This document shows positions 1-5,480 of a DNA stretch of 6,149 bases, in pieces. Where the stretch lies: assembly GCA_002495485.1 (NCBI GenBank), contig DAFH01000141.1:1-6149 (forward strand), written 5' to 3'. Within the stretch, counting starts at the first letter, position 1, and the number at the start of each line of letters is the position of its first letter. The translations under genes and the position numbers were made by a program. The notes below the pieces were generated by a model. The model was not told the origin of the DNA. It did no database searches and was given only the letters and a program-made list of their open reading frames with translations. The DNA is from Candidatus Bathyarchaeota archaeon UBA185 (GTDB lineage Archaea; Thermoproteota; Bathyarchaeia; 40CM-2-53-6).

Positions 1-16
1 ATCGCTGGCCTATTTT

Positions 17-42
17 TGACCGGCAAGTTCGTCGGCCAGTCA
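17..42 (-). terminator. Possible hairpin terminator after the dehydrogenase gene
   Basis: Ten bases past the dehydrogenase stop, the minus strand can fold an 8-bp stem (TGACTGGC with GCCGGTCA) around a 10-nt loop. One pair is G-U in the minus-strand RNA. On the plus strand the same position is a C-A mismatch, so the fold favours the minus-strand transcript. It is followed by AAAATA rather than a U tract, so it is not a classical intrinsic terminator. It could instead be a 3'-end stabiliser or chance. Confidence 0.3.
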
Positions 43-51
43 GGGAGAATC

Positions 52-930
52 CTAGGAGTCCAGTTTTGTCAGTTCGGCGCTGACCTTCCAGAGCCTCTCT
101 GCGGAAGCCGTGTCGTACGATTCAGCGGATGACTTTGTTTCCTTTCCCTTTGAGAATAATCTTCCCGAGACTCCCTCAAGGTTGGGCGAGGTTGCGAGAT
201 AGATCACTGCTCTGGCTGCTTTCTGAGCGCTTGACATGAAAGGAGCGAGAATCCGGACCATAATCGACATTAGACCCATCTGGTCTTTTCCGAATCCGGT
301 TCTAACCACTCCCGGATGAAGACAGTTGACAGTCACCCCTGTTCCCTCGAGCTTCTTTGCAAGCTGGTAAGTGAAGAGGACGTTTGCTAGCTTGGACTGG
401 CCGTAGGCGTGGTATCCGCTGTACTTCTTCTCGCCCTCAAGATCCTCGAAGTCTATCTCTGTCCCGCGGTGTGCGTCGGATGTTATGTTGATGATGCGGG
501 CGGGAGCACTGGCCTTGAGCTCGTCCAGGAGCAGGTTTGTCAGGAGGAAGTGTCCGAGATGGTTTGTGGCGAAGGTCGCTTCAAGCCCATCGACTGTAGC
601 AACCCGCTTAGGTAGGAAGACCCCCGCGTTGTTGATAAGGACGTTGAGTTTCTTGTATCGGGCCCTGAAGTCGTGAGCCAGCTCTCGGACAGAGTCTTGA
701 GACGAGAGGTCTGCCACCATCGCGTCCACGTTCTTGTTTCCGCTCATGGTCCGTATCTCAAGGAGGGCCGCTTCCCCCTTGTCCTTGTCCCGAGAAACTA
801 TGACGACAGTAGCATCTAGCTTGGCGAGGCCCAATGCTGTCGCCTTGCCTATTCCAGAATTGCCTCCTGTGACCAGGCAGACCCTACCGGTCATGTCCAC
901 CCTGTTTTCGTTCAAGCCGGGCATTTGCAT
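52..930 (-). CDS. Short-chain dehydrogenase/reductase, retinol-dehydrogenase-like
   Basis: Predicted cytosolic NAD(P)H-dependent oxidoreductase of the classical SDR superfamily, 292 residues, of the retinol dehydrogenase/WW-oxidoreductase-like type. Counting from the chosen ATG, it has the Rossmann glycine motif TGGNSGIG (about 21-28), an Arg two residues after strand 2 in VSR (about 47) that favours NADP(H), Asp in ADLS (74) for the adenine ring, NNAG (100-103), and the tetrad Asn123, Ser151, Tyr176 and Lys180 (YGQSK). PG of LHPGVVRT follows at 206-207. The C-terminal third is the variable substrate-binding part, so the substrate cannot be named. An in-frame TTG lies one codon upstream. ATG at 930 or 924 fits the TATA-like box at 951-958, and ATG at 894 (giving MTGRV) would still keep the whole fold. 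It is transcribed alone, after a 285-bp gap downstream of the neighbouring minus-strand gene. The class is secure and the exact start is not. Confidence 0.93.
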   Translation of the reverse strand: MQMPGLNENRVDMTGRVCLVTGGNSGIGKATALGLAKLDATVVIVSRDKDKGEAALLEIRTMSGNKNVDAMVADLSSQDSVRELAHDFRARYKKLNVLINNAGVFLPKRVATVDGLEATFATNHLGHFLLTNLLLDELKASAPARIINITSDAHRGTEIDFEDLEGEKKYSGYHAYGQSKLANVLFTYQLAKKLEGTGVTVNCLHPGVVRTGFGKDQMGLMSIMVRILAPFMSSAQKAARAVIYLATSPNLEGVSGRLFSKGKETKSSAESYDTASAERLWKVSAELTKLDS

Positions 931-950
931 CAATAGCGGTAGATGCTAAA

Positions 951-958
951 GAATAATC
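951..958 (-). promoter_or_regulatory. TATA-like box for the dehydrogenase gene
   Basis: The minus strand reads GATTATTC preceded by the purine stretch AAA, resembling an archaeal BRE plus TATA box. It lies 21-28 bases upstream of the ATG at 930 (27-34 upstream of the ATG at 924), so the transcript would be leaderless or nearly so. No Shine-Dalgarno sequence precedes either start. The match to consensus is only moderate. Confidence 0.35.
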
Positions 959-964
959 TTTGGG

Positions 965-976
965 ACGGGCCTTGAA
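965..976 (-). repeat. Direct repeat, proximal copy upstream of the dehydrogenase promoter
   Basis: The minus strand reads TTCAAGGCCCGT. It lies 6 bases upstream of the TATA-like box at 951-958. A near-identical copy with one extra C is at 1031-1043, same orientation, 54 bases further upstream. The position would suit an archaeal activator or repressor site, but two copies alone do not prove a binding site. Confidence 0.35.
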
Positions 977-1030
977 TCTGCCCTTGCGCGTGTCGCTTGA
1001 CCTAATCACTCTCTGCGACTATTGGCCTGC

Positions 1031-1043
1031 ACGGGGCCTTGAA
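1031..1043 (-). repeat. Direct repeat, distal copy
   Basis: The minus strand reads TTCAAGGCCCCGT, matching the proximal copy at 965-976 except for one inserted C. It lies in the same non-coding stretch and in the same orientation. Confidence 0.35.
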
Positions 1044-1135
1044 GAACGCAACAACACTCCGTGATTTGCCGAAAATGTACACATCAACGATTCCAAGTGA
1101 AAGAAAGCAGAAGAGCTTTTGGATCTTGAACAGGA

Positions 1136-1149
1136 TCAGATTAATCTGA
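1136..1149. repeat. Perfect 14-bp palindrome
   Basis: TCAGATTAATCTGA is an uninterrupted perfect palindrome with an AT-rich centre. It lies 70 bases downstream of the small membrane protein gene ending at 1219 and about 200 bases upstream of the dehydrogenase start. The form suits a dimeric winged-helix or ribbon-helix-helix regulator. As an RNA hairpin it would have almost no loop, so a DNA site is more plausible than a terminator. Confidence 0.4.
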
Positions 1150-1218
1150 CAACCTCGCGGTATCGGATGATGCGGTTGAAGGGTGCCGCTGTGGGGCTGA
1201 GGAATTACCGGTGTAAGG

Positions 1219-1482
1219 TCACGCGTGATCTTCTGATGAGTCGGATTCTTCGTACGCAAACGGGTTCGCGGTGAGAGCTGGGCTCGCAGGAGTGTTGGGC
1301 GAGCGTGGTTTGCTTCCGAGCTCGGCCGCCTTCAACAGTCCCCAGGCTACTAGGAAGAAGGCGATGAGTACGTTGAGTATGTACGGGAAGAAGAGTATGA
1401 GAATGCCTACGACTATTGCGAGGAAGGCTATGAGTGCCTTCGGCACTTTGAACGTTCCGGAGAGTTCTTCGGCCATGTCCAT
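1219..1482 (-). CDS. Small two-segment membrane protein, DUF3096-like
   Basis: An 87-residue membrane protein of unknown function. Two hydrophobic segments (about 16-32 and 36-52) are joined by a tight FPYILN turn (about 32-37), forming a hairpin. The pattern of G-I-L-I-L, a proline, then L-N and an I/V-rich helix ending in W-G-L-L recalls the DUF3096 family of tiny membrane proteins. That assignment is from memory of the pattern and is tentative. After the hairpin comes a hydrophilic tail of 35 residues rich in Pro, Ser, Asn and Ala, ending in an acidic patch (EESDSSED), longer than the usual short form. The start at 1482 is 19 bases after the stop of the upstream gene and has a weak AGAGG ten bases before it; Met3 at 1476 is an alternative. 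It is probably translated from the same mRNA as that gene. Confidence 0.7.
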   Translation of the reverse strand: MDMAEELSGTFKVPKALIAFLAIVVGILILFFPYILNVLIAFFLVAWGLLKAAELGSKPRSPNTPASPALTANPFAYEESDSSEDHA

Positions 1483-1501
1483 TTTTCAGAAGCCTCTTTG
1501 C

Positions 1502-1885
1502 CTACTGGTCTGTCTTTGTTTGACGTAGTCCCGGTGCCATCGGAGAGGGGCTTGGCTGTACGGCTTTCATGAGGTGTGGAGCATGAGGGAAGTAGTGCTT
1601 CCCAGCAAGTTCCAGAACAAGATGCTTGCCTGATCGGTAGACGTGTCCAGCTGACAAGGAGACTAGGCTGGTGAGTACCCAGAAGAAGGGTATTCCCTGG
1701 ATGTAGACGGTGTTTTCAGTGGCAATACTGAACCCTCCGGCGCCAACATTCTCGGTGCCGTACTGAATGATGGGAGGATGGTTTACGAATATCCAGACGA
1801 GGTAGGCGGTACTCACGAATCCGGCCAATGTAGCGAGGCTCATGAGGAGATCGAAGAACTTCTCGATCTTCAGCAGGACTCCCAT
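1502..1885 (-). CDS. Small membrane protein of unknown function
   Basis: A 127-residue protein I do not recognise. It has two predicted membrane segments, about residues 11-34 and 64-82. They are separated by a 30-residue polar loop containing NHPP, several Gly and Tyr residues, and ATENTVYIQG. The C-terminal 45 residues are basic and histidine- and proline-rich (HYFPHAPH, then PSPSP), and probably cytoplasmic. There is no signal-peptide cleavage site, metal-binding cysteine or enzymatic motif. GGAGAG lies four bases before the ATG, the clearest ribosome binding site in the window, and supports this start. It is the first gene of a likely two-gene unit with the DUF3096-like protein and starts 108 bases after the permease stop. 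Two small membrane proteins made together may form a complex, but that is inference. Confidence 0.72.
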   Translation of the reverse strand: MGVLLKIEKFFDLLMSLATLAGFVSTAYLVWIFVNHPPIIQYGTENVGAGGFSIATENTVYIQGIPFFWVLTSLVSLSAGHVYRSGKHLVLELAGKHYFPHAPHLMKAVQPSPSPMAPGLRQTKTDQ

Positions 1886-1889
1886 GACG

Positions 1890-1895
1890 CTCTCC
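1890..1895 (-). promoter_or_regulatory. Shine-Dalgarno site fixing the start at 1885
   Basis: The minus strand reads GGAGAG four bases upstream of ATG, with GGAG six bases from it, which is good spacing. A TATA-like CTTAAG at 1910-1915 is 25-30 bases upstream of the same ATG and would imply a leaderless transcript. The two signals are not compatible unless a second, more distal promoter exists or the mRNA reads through from the permease gene. Confidence 0.4.
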
Positions 1896-1993
1896 GGATG
1901 CGATGTTCGCTTAAGGTCGTGTTGTCACCGTCTTTTCACAGCGGCTGGGACCGTCCAGTTGACTTGTCGATAACATTCGAGAACCGGAGCGAC

Positions 1994-3250
1994 CTATCGT
2001 CTCATCAGAACACGAAGAGCTCTGAATGAGATACCGGCCACTAGAATGGCTAATCCTATGACCACATCCTCTGGAGGGAGCAGAAAAGCCAGTGCAACGC
2101 ATCCGACGAGTCCGGACACGACTAGAAATCGGGGAAATATTCGCTGATTCTTCTCCAGTCTCAAAGCCGACAGGTTCGTTACTGTATAGTAGAGGAGTGT
2201 TCCGAAGCTGGACACGGCGACCGCTACGACAAAAGGCGCGAAGGCCGCGACTAAAATTGCGATAGCTCCGACGAAGAGTACGCTTCGCCATGGATTCTTG
2301 TCAGAAGTCAGATGAGACAGGTCCTCGGGCAGATCCTTTCCACGGCTCATCGCAAAAGCTACCCGAGAAACTCCTAACAGATCTGACAGCCCTTCGTTGA
2401 ATGTAGTCAAGAGCGCTCCGCCGGCGACGATTGCCACGCCTAACGCGCTCCCAACGACCATCATCACATCCTCCAACGGAGAGGATGAACTGGAGAGCCT
2501 CGTCGTCCCCAGGACACCAATCGCGGTGACTCCAACTAGGAGGTAGAGCGTAGTGGCGGTTCCGAGAGCGATGACCGTAGCGCGTGGAATCGTGTGTCTC
2601 GGGTTTCGAACCTCCTCCACCAGCGTGGCAATGCGGCTGTAGCCTGTGTAGGCGAAGAAGAGCAGACCTGTTGCCCGGAGGACCCCTAACGCCCCCGACG
2701 GCGCGAAGGGCTGGAAGTTCGAGAGATTCGCTGCTGGAAGCCCAATAACAGCAACTGTGAGGAGTGAGAGGATTGAGAATATGACGATCACATCTGTTAT
2801 GCTGACGGATCTTCGAATGCCAGCCACGTTGATCGTGGTCATCACCAGCGCTGCGACTACAGCAGCATCTCGCGTTGGAATAGCGCCGACAGTTGCGTGC
2901 AGATAACCGCCGAACGCGAGAGCGATGACTCCGGGACCAACCGTGTTGGCGACCAGAAACATCCATCCGGCTGAGAAGCCCCACCAGTCTCCGAGCATCC
3001 GACGGCCAAACTCGTAGGTTCCCCCAGTTCTAGGGAGGACTGCGGCCAGCTGCGCTGATGAGAGCGCGTTACAAAGCGCGACGTATGCGGCGATGAGAAG
3101 GGAGACCAAGAGGGCGGGTCCGGCTATCCCGGCCGCGGGAGCGATTACCGCGAAGATTCCCGCTCCCAGAATTGCGGCGAGGCCGGTGGAGACGGCGTCG
3201 AACATGTTGAGTTGCGGTCGTAGAGTGGTGTCTCCGGGCGTCTCGGCCAT
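1994..3250 (-). CDS. APC-family amino acid/amine permease
   Basis: A secondary transporter of the amino acid-polyamine-organocation superfamily, 418 residues, probably 12 membrane helices in the cytoplasmic membrane. Family marks from the chosen start: the unwound first helix with GAGIF (about 29-33); LPRTGGTYEF (72-81) after helix 2; FFAYTGYSRIATLVEEVRNP (198-217), the classic helix 6 and EE-x-x-NP loop; and the cytoplasmic RVAFAMSRGKDLP segment (296-308). The substrate cannot be read; amino acid uptake or exchange is the default. A longer form starting at 3319 would add 23 non-membrane residues rich in Pro, Arg and Thr and would overlap the divergent gene. ATG at 3250 is preferred because a TATA-like box sits 23-30 bases upstream, no Shine-Dalgarno sequence is present, and MAETPGDTT leads straight into helix 1. 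Transcription is divergent from the nucleotidyltransferase. Confidence 0.93.
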   Translation of the reverse strand: MAETPGDTTLRPQLNMFDAVSTGLAAILGAGIFAVIAPAAGIAGPALLVSLLIAAYVALCNALSSAQLAAVLPRTGGTYEFGRRMLGDWWGFSAGWMFLVANTVGPGVIALAFGGYLHATVGAIPTRDAAVVAALVMTTINVAGIRRSVSITDVIVIFSILSLLTVAVIGLPAANLSNFQPFAPSGALGVLRATGLLFFAYTGYSRIATLVEEVRNPRHTIPRATVIALGTATTLYLLVGVTAIGVLGTTRLSSSSSPLEDVMMVVGSALGVAIVAGGALLTTFNEGLSDLLGVSRVAFAMSRGKDLPEDLSHLTSDKNPWRSVLFVGAIAILVAAFAPFVVAVAVSSFGTLLYYTVTNLSALRLEKNQRIFPRFLVVSGLVGCVALAFLLPPEDVVIGLAILVAGISFRALRVLMRR

Positions 3251-3272
3251 GATAGACCCAAAACCTTGTGAC

Positions 3273-3280
3273 GGATAAGC
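3273..3280 (-). promoter_or_regulatory. TATA-like box for the permease in the divergent promoter
   Basis: The minus strand reads GCTTATCC, 23-30 bases before the ATG at 3250, the archaeal spacing for a transcript starting at or next to the start codon. On the plus strand the same site (GGATAAGC) is 31-38 bases before the ATG at 3311 and could also serve the nucleotidyltransferase gene with a short leader. Weak dyad symmetry surrounds it (AGACCC at 3254-3259, GGGTCT at 3297-3302). Confidence 0.4.
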
Positions 3281-3310
3281 TGTCGTAGGTCCACGAGGGT
3301 CTGCACGCGT

Positions 3311-4111
3311 ATGAAGCATGAGGCCTCAGGAGAGCGGAGAAAACGGTATGACGAAGCCGCGAGACGAGCAGCATCCTTCGTGAAGCAGGAATATCCTCAT
3401 CTTGCAGGAATAATGATTCAAGGAAGCGTCGCCAGAAGAGAACCGGGACCATTCAGCGACATAGACATTATCGCAGTGACTCATCAGAGAAGGAAACCCG
3501 CAGAGTTCTCGTTCTTCGAAGGAGACATCTACGTTCCCGTGGGATTCCGGACTGTTGCAGAGCTGGAAAAGGAGTTCAAAGATCCAATGCAATTTTTCTG
3601 GGCTAGGGGCAGCGCGAAATCCTCGACAAGAATACTCTACGACCCTCAGGGAGTTCTGGCCAAAATTATGCGTCGCGGGAAGCATATCGAGCCCTCTCAT
3701 CATATTCTGGAAAAGTGTCTCTGGGACATGTATCACCACACAATTGAATACTCAGGCAAGTTGAGGAACGGATGGAGCCAGCGGGACGAGTACATGACGA
3801 GATATGCGGCGCGGATAATCGCTCAGAGCTCGGAGACCGCTGTCACCGCTCTGAACGATATGTCAGTCATCAGCGAGAACTACGTCTGGCACCAAGTTCT
3901 GAAGGCCAAGAAGAAGCCTAGACATTTCCGAACCGACTATACGGTGGCCCTCGGAATCGTCGGGACTAGTGACACTTCGAAGGTCTTCAAGTCGGCAATG
4001 AGACTATGCCGAGAGACCCTGCGCCTTATCAGAGACGAGTTTGAGAAGAGGGCACGACACAAACAGTTCAGGGAACTTCTCGCGGAGCCCTTGGAAAAGC
4101 ACGGCTTGTGA
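3311..4111 (+). CDS. Kanamycin-nucleotidyltransferase-like protein (MNT fold)
   Basis: A 266-residue soluble protein of the DNA polymerase beta/minimal nucleotidyltransferase superfamily. The N-terminal domain has the motif GSVARREPGPFSDIDI (38-53), with Gly38-Ser39 for the triphosphate and Asp50/Asp52 for the metals. The all-helical C-terminal half contains IEYSGKLRN (145-153). This matches FEYAGKWRN of kanamycin nucleotidyltransferase ANT(4'), where Glu145 is the catalytic base and Lys149 contacts nucleotide; here they are Glu146 and Lys150. RILYDPQGVLAK (107-118), linking the domains, also parallels that family. The strand that carries a further acid in KNTase (VEVNF) reads VPVGF here, with Pro76. 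It should transfer a nucleotide to a hydroxyl group. The substrate is unknown, and an antibiotic is not implied in an archaeon. The start fits the 60-bp divergent gap; a weak GAGGG lies about 12 bases upstream. Confidence 0.85.
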   Translation: MKHEASGERRKRYDEAARRAASFVKQEYPHLAGIMIQGSVARREPGPFSDIDIIAVTHQRRKPAEFSFFEGDIYVPVGFRTVAELEKEFKDPMQFFWARGSAKSSTRILYDPQGVLAKIMRRGKHIEPSHHILEKCLWDMYHHTIEYSGKLRNGWSQRDEYMTRYAARIIAQSSETAVTALNDMSVISENYVWHQVLKAKKKPRHFRTDYTVALGIVGTSDTSKVFKSAMRLCRETLRLIRDEFEKRARHKQFRELLAEPLEKHGL

Positions 4112-4171
4112 ACTCTCACAAATTCCGAGTGGACCGGGACCGACCTCTGGTTTCTGCCCCCTCTCATGAAG

Positions 4172-4184
4172 AGATACACTATCT
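4172..4184 (+). promoter_or_regulatory. AGATA-CAC-TATCT dyad upstream of the membrane protein
   Basis: A 5-3-5 inverted repeat, AGATACACTATCT, lies in the 126-base gap between the nucleotidyltransferase stop and the membrane protein start, about 54-66 bases before the ATG. It is the most AT-rich spot in the gap and could be a TATA region with a leader of about 30 bases, or an operator. No better TATA box sits at the leaderless position. The polypyrimidine run just before it (4151-4165) could help end the upstream transcript. Confidence 0.25.
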
Positions 4185-4237
4185 TGAACTCGTAGCCTCA
4201 GGACAGTCCGGATGACGAGAATCTACCGTGATCGAAT

Positions 4238-5341
4238 ATGGCCGTCACTCCCGTTCAGGTGAACCCACAGTCTAAGGGAATGCTGTCTGGCCTAGTTAGA
4301 TTTGTCAAGTCTCATCCGATACTCTTTCTGCTTCTTCTCACGCCTGGGATCCCGGAGTATCTGTCTGCTTCAAGCCAGCTAACGCTACTCGTCTTCAATC
4401 CCTTCGCGTTCTTCGTGTTCCTAGCGGCAAACGTGGCGCTCTACGGCTCAGGGGTCATACTCATCCGCGAGGCGATGATACGATGGAAGAAAGGCTGGGC
4501 CTCGGTCTTCCTCCTAGGGGCCGCATATGGAATTCTCGAAGAGGGAATAGACCTCTGGACTCTCTTCTACTCAAAGGCCAACCCCGTCGGCAATCTCGGC
4601 TACTACGGCCACTGGCTGGGAGTGAACTGGGTCTGGACCATTGGACTCTTGATCTTTCACAGTGTCTACAGCATTGGTCTGCCGATCTTCCTCTTCGGAC
4701 TCGTCTTCCCCGAGTTAAAGTCCAAGAACCTCGTGTCCGGCGGGCGATTTTTAACCGTCTTTGGCTGTCTCATCCTCGACTCGATCTTCCTCTACGCTTT
4801 CGTGTCGGGAGCCTACTCGCCCTATAGTCCCGGCGGCGGCCTGATACTCTTCTCATTGTTGATCATCACGATCCTGGTCATCGCGGCCAGAAAACTCCCA
4901 AGCGACTTTCTCAAGATGAGAGCGGGACAGCCAGCATGGGGCCCGCTCAAGTTCGCAGTTGCAGGAGCTCTCTTGTTCCCGGCAACACTCGTCACGGGAG
5001 GAATAGCCGCTGGAGCAAACGTTCCTCCGGAAATTCCATTCCTCATCGACATCATTCTGGCCATGTTCATTCTAAGACGAGCCTACAGGGCGATGGGCAC
5101 GACGAGGAATCAGGAGCAGAAGGTCGCGCTTGGCATTGGCCTACTCGTCCCGGTCGCAGTCTTTGGGTTCATAGCTAGCCTAGGCCTTGCCAACTTCCTG
5201 ATTGTCGTCGCTGACCTGCTCTACGTCGCCTTCTCGCGCCGGCTCTGGAGGAAATGGCGGTTCTGGACAATGCAGACGCACGAGGTTCAGACCACTCTTC
5301 CAGGATTCCGCTCTCCACCCGGTCCCACTCTACCGGGTTAA
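4238..5341 (+). CDS. Uncharacterised polytopic membrane protein with EE/H motif
   Basis: A 367-residue integral membrane protein with about nine or ten hydrophobic segments (roughly 27-46, 49-78, 87-108, 130-157, 171-193, 200-216, 236-258, 265-282, 296-316, 318-334). I recognise the pattern YGILEEGID (97-105), then YYGHWLGVNWVW (122-133), then FHSVYSIGLPI (140-150), from uncharacterised archaeal and bacterial membrane proteins with no assigned function. Glu101-Glu102 at a helix end followed by His141 in the next helix recall glutamic intramembrane proteases (CPBP/Rce1). However, the EExxxR arginine is Asp105 here, and there is no second membrane histidine with an HxxxN motif, so protease activity is not supported. 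The C-terminal tail (335-367) is basic, then proline-rich. The ATG is the first possible start, since an in-frame TGA lies at 4229-4231. It follows the nucleotidyltransferase on the same strand after 126 bases; co-transcription is possible but not shown. Confidence 0.85.
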   Translation: MAVTPVQVNPQSKGMLSGLVRFVKSHPILFLLLLTPGIPEYLSASSQLTLLVFNPFAFFVFLAANVALYGSGVILIREAMIRWKKGWASVFLLGAAYGILEEGIDLWTLFYSKANPVGNLGYYGHWLGVNWVWTIGLLIFHSVYSIGLPIFLFGLVFPELKSKNLVSGGRFLTVFGCLILDSIFLYAFVSGAYSPYSPGGGLILFSLLIITILVIAARKLPSDFLKMRAGQPAWGPLKFAVAGALLFPATLVTGGIAAGANVPPEIPFLIDIILAMFILRRAYRAMGTTRNQEQKVALGIGLLVPVAVFGFIASLGLANFLIVVADLLYVAFSRRLWRKWRFWTMQTHEVQTTLPGFRSPPGPTLPG

Positions 5342-5416
5342 GCGACGACAGTGCTCTGCAGAATCTAGAGGCGTCTGCACATGACAGAGGCCGGATTGAA
5401 GCCATTATGAGTAGAC

Positions 5417-5431
5417 GTTCTTTGCGAGAAC
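5417..5431 (+). promoter_or_regulatory. GTTCT-N5-AGAAC dyad abutting a TATA box
   Basis: A perfect 5-5-5 inverted repeat, GTTCT TTGCG AGAAC, ends three bases before the TTATAT box of the downstream gene pair, overlapping where the BRE should be. The position suits a regulator that blocks or recruits TFB. The regulator and its signal are unknown. Confidence 0.35.
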
Positions 5432-5434
5432 TCG

Positions 5435-5440
5435 TTATAT
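5435..5440 (+). promoter_or_regulatory. TATA box of the small-protein/coaBC unit
   Basis: TTATAT is the clearest TATA-type hexamer in the window. A start about 25 bases downstream would fall near 5462-5466, giving a leader of 15-20 bases before the ATG at 5481. It overlaps the more upstream in-frame ATG at 5439, which therefore cannot be on a message from this promoter. Confidence 0.5.
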
Positions 5441-5480
5441 GGCGATACGACACGCTGAGGCCAGCCAAGTAGTAACAACA

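Larger units (their letters stand above)
934..1218. other. Intergenic region with no convincing gene
   Basis: This 285-base stretch separates the dehydrogenase gene from the upstream minus-strand small membrane protein. I found no tRNA or credible C/D-box RNA. The only long open frame (minus, ending at 1002) needs a TTG start inside the neighbouring gene and has no recognisable protein character. It does hold a 14-bp palindrome, a 12/13-bp repeated element and a weak AAAGC/GCTTT stem at 1104-1119. It therefore most likely contains the 3' end of the membrane-protein operon and the regulatory region of the dehydrogenase. Confidence 0.6.

Noticed and set aside
1..19. Plus-strand frame ending in TGA at 17-19, possibly the tail of a gene from outside the window
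   Set aside because: Only five codons are visible, so nothing supports it over chance.
1166..1200. Possible C/D-box RNA (ATGATGC near 1168, CTGA near 1197)
   Set aside because: The C box deviates, the spacing is too short for a full archaeal C/D sRNA, and no D' and C' pair is visible.
1002..1259. 85-residue minus-strand open frame across the intergenic region
   Set aside because: It needs a TTG start within the 3' end of another gene on the same strand, has no ribosome binding site, and gives a mixed basic and hydrophobic sequence without family character.
2301..2984. 227-residue minus-strand frame inside the permease gene, and similar long overlapping frames at 3069-3452 and 3326-3739
   Set aside because: They are arginine-, serine- and histidine-rich shadow frames of well-identified genes and lack family motifs.
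3251..3319. Longer permease starting at 3319
   Set aside because: The extra 23 residues are not membrane-like, the start overlaps the divergent gene, and the TATA-like box at 3273-3280 would lie inside the coding part.
3311..4111. Calling the nucleotidyltransferase an antibiotic resistance gene
   Set aside because: Fold and catalytic-site similarity do not show the substrate, there is no mobile or resistance context, and archaea are mostly insensitive to these drugs.
4124..4147. Repeated GGACCG units after the nucleotidyltransferase stop as a terminator hairpin
   Set aside because: The copies are direct, not inverted, and no stable stem with a following T run could be drawn.
4238..5341. Calling the membrane protein a CPBP/Rce1 protease
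   Set aside because: The EExxxR arginine and the second membrane histidine with HxxxN are absent, so the similarity stops at EE plus one histidine.
5439..5480. N-terminal extension of the small protein from the ATG at 5439
   Set aside because: The ATG overlaps the TTATAT box, so it would not be on the transcript made from it.
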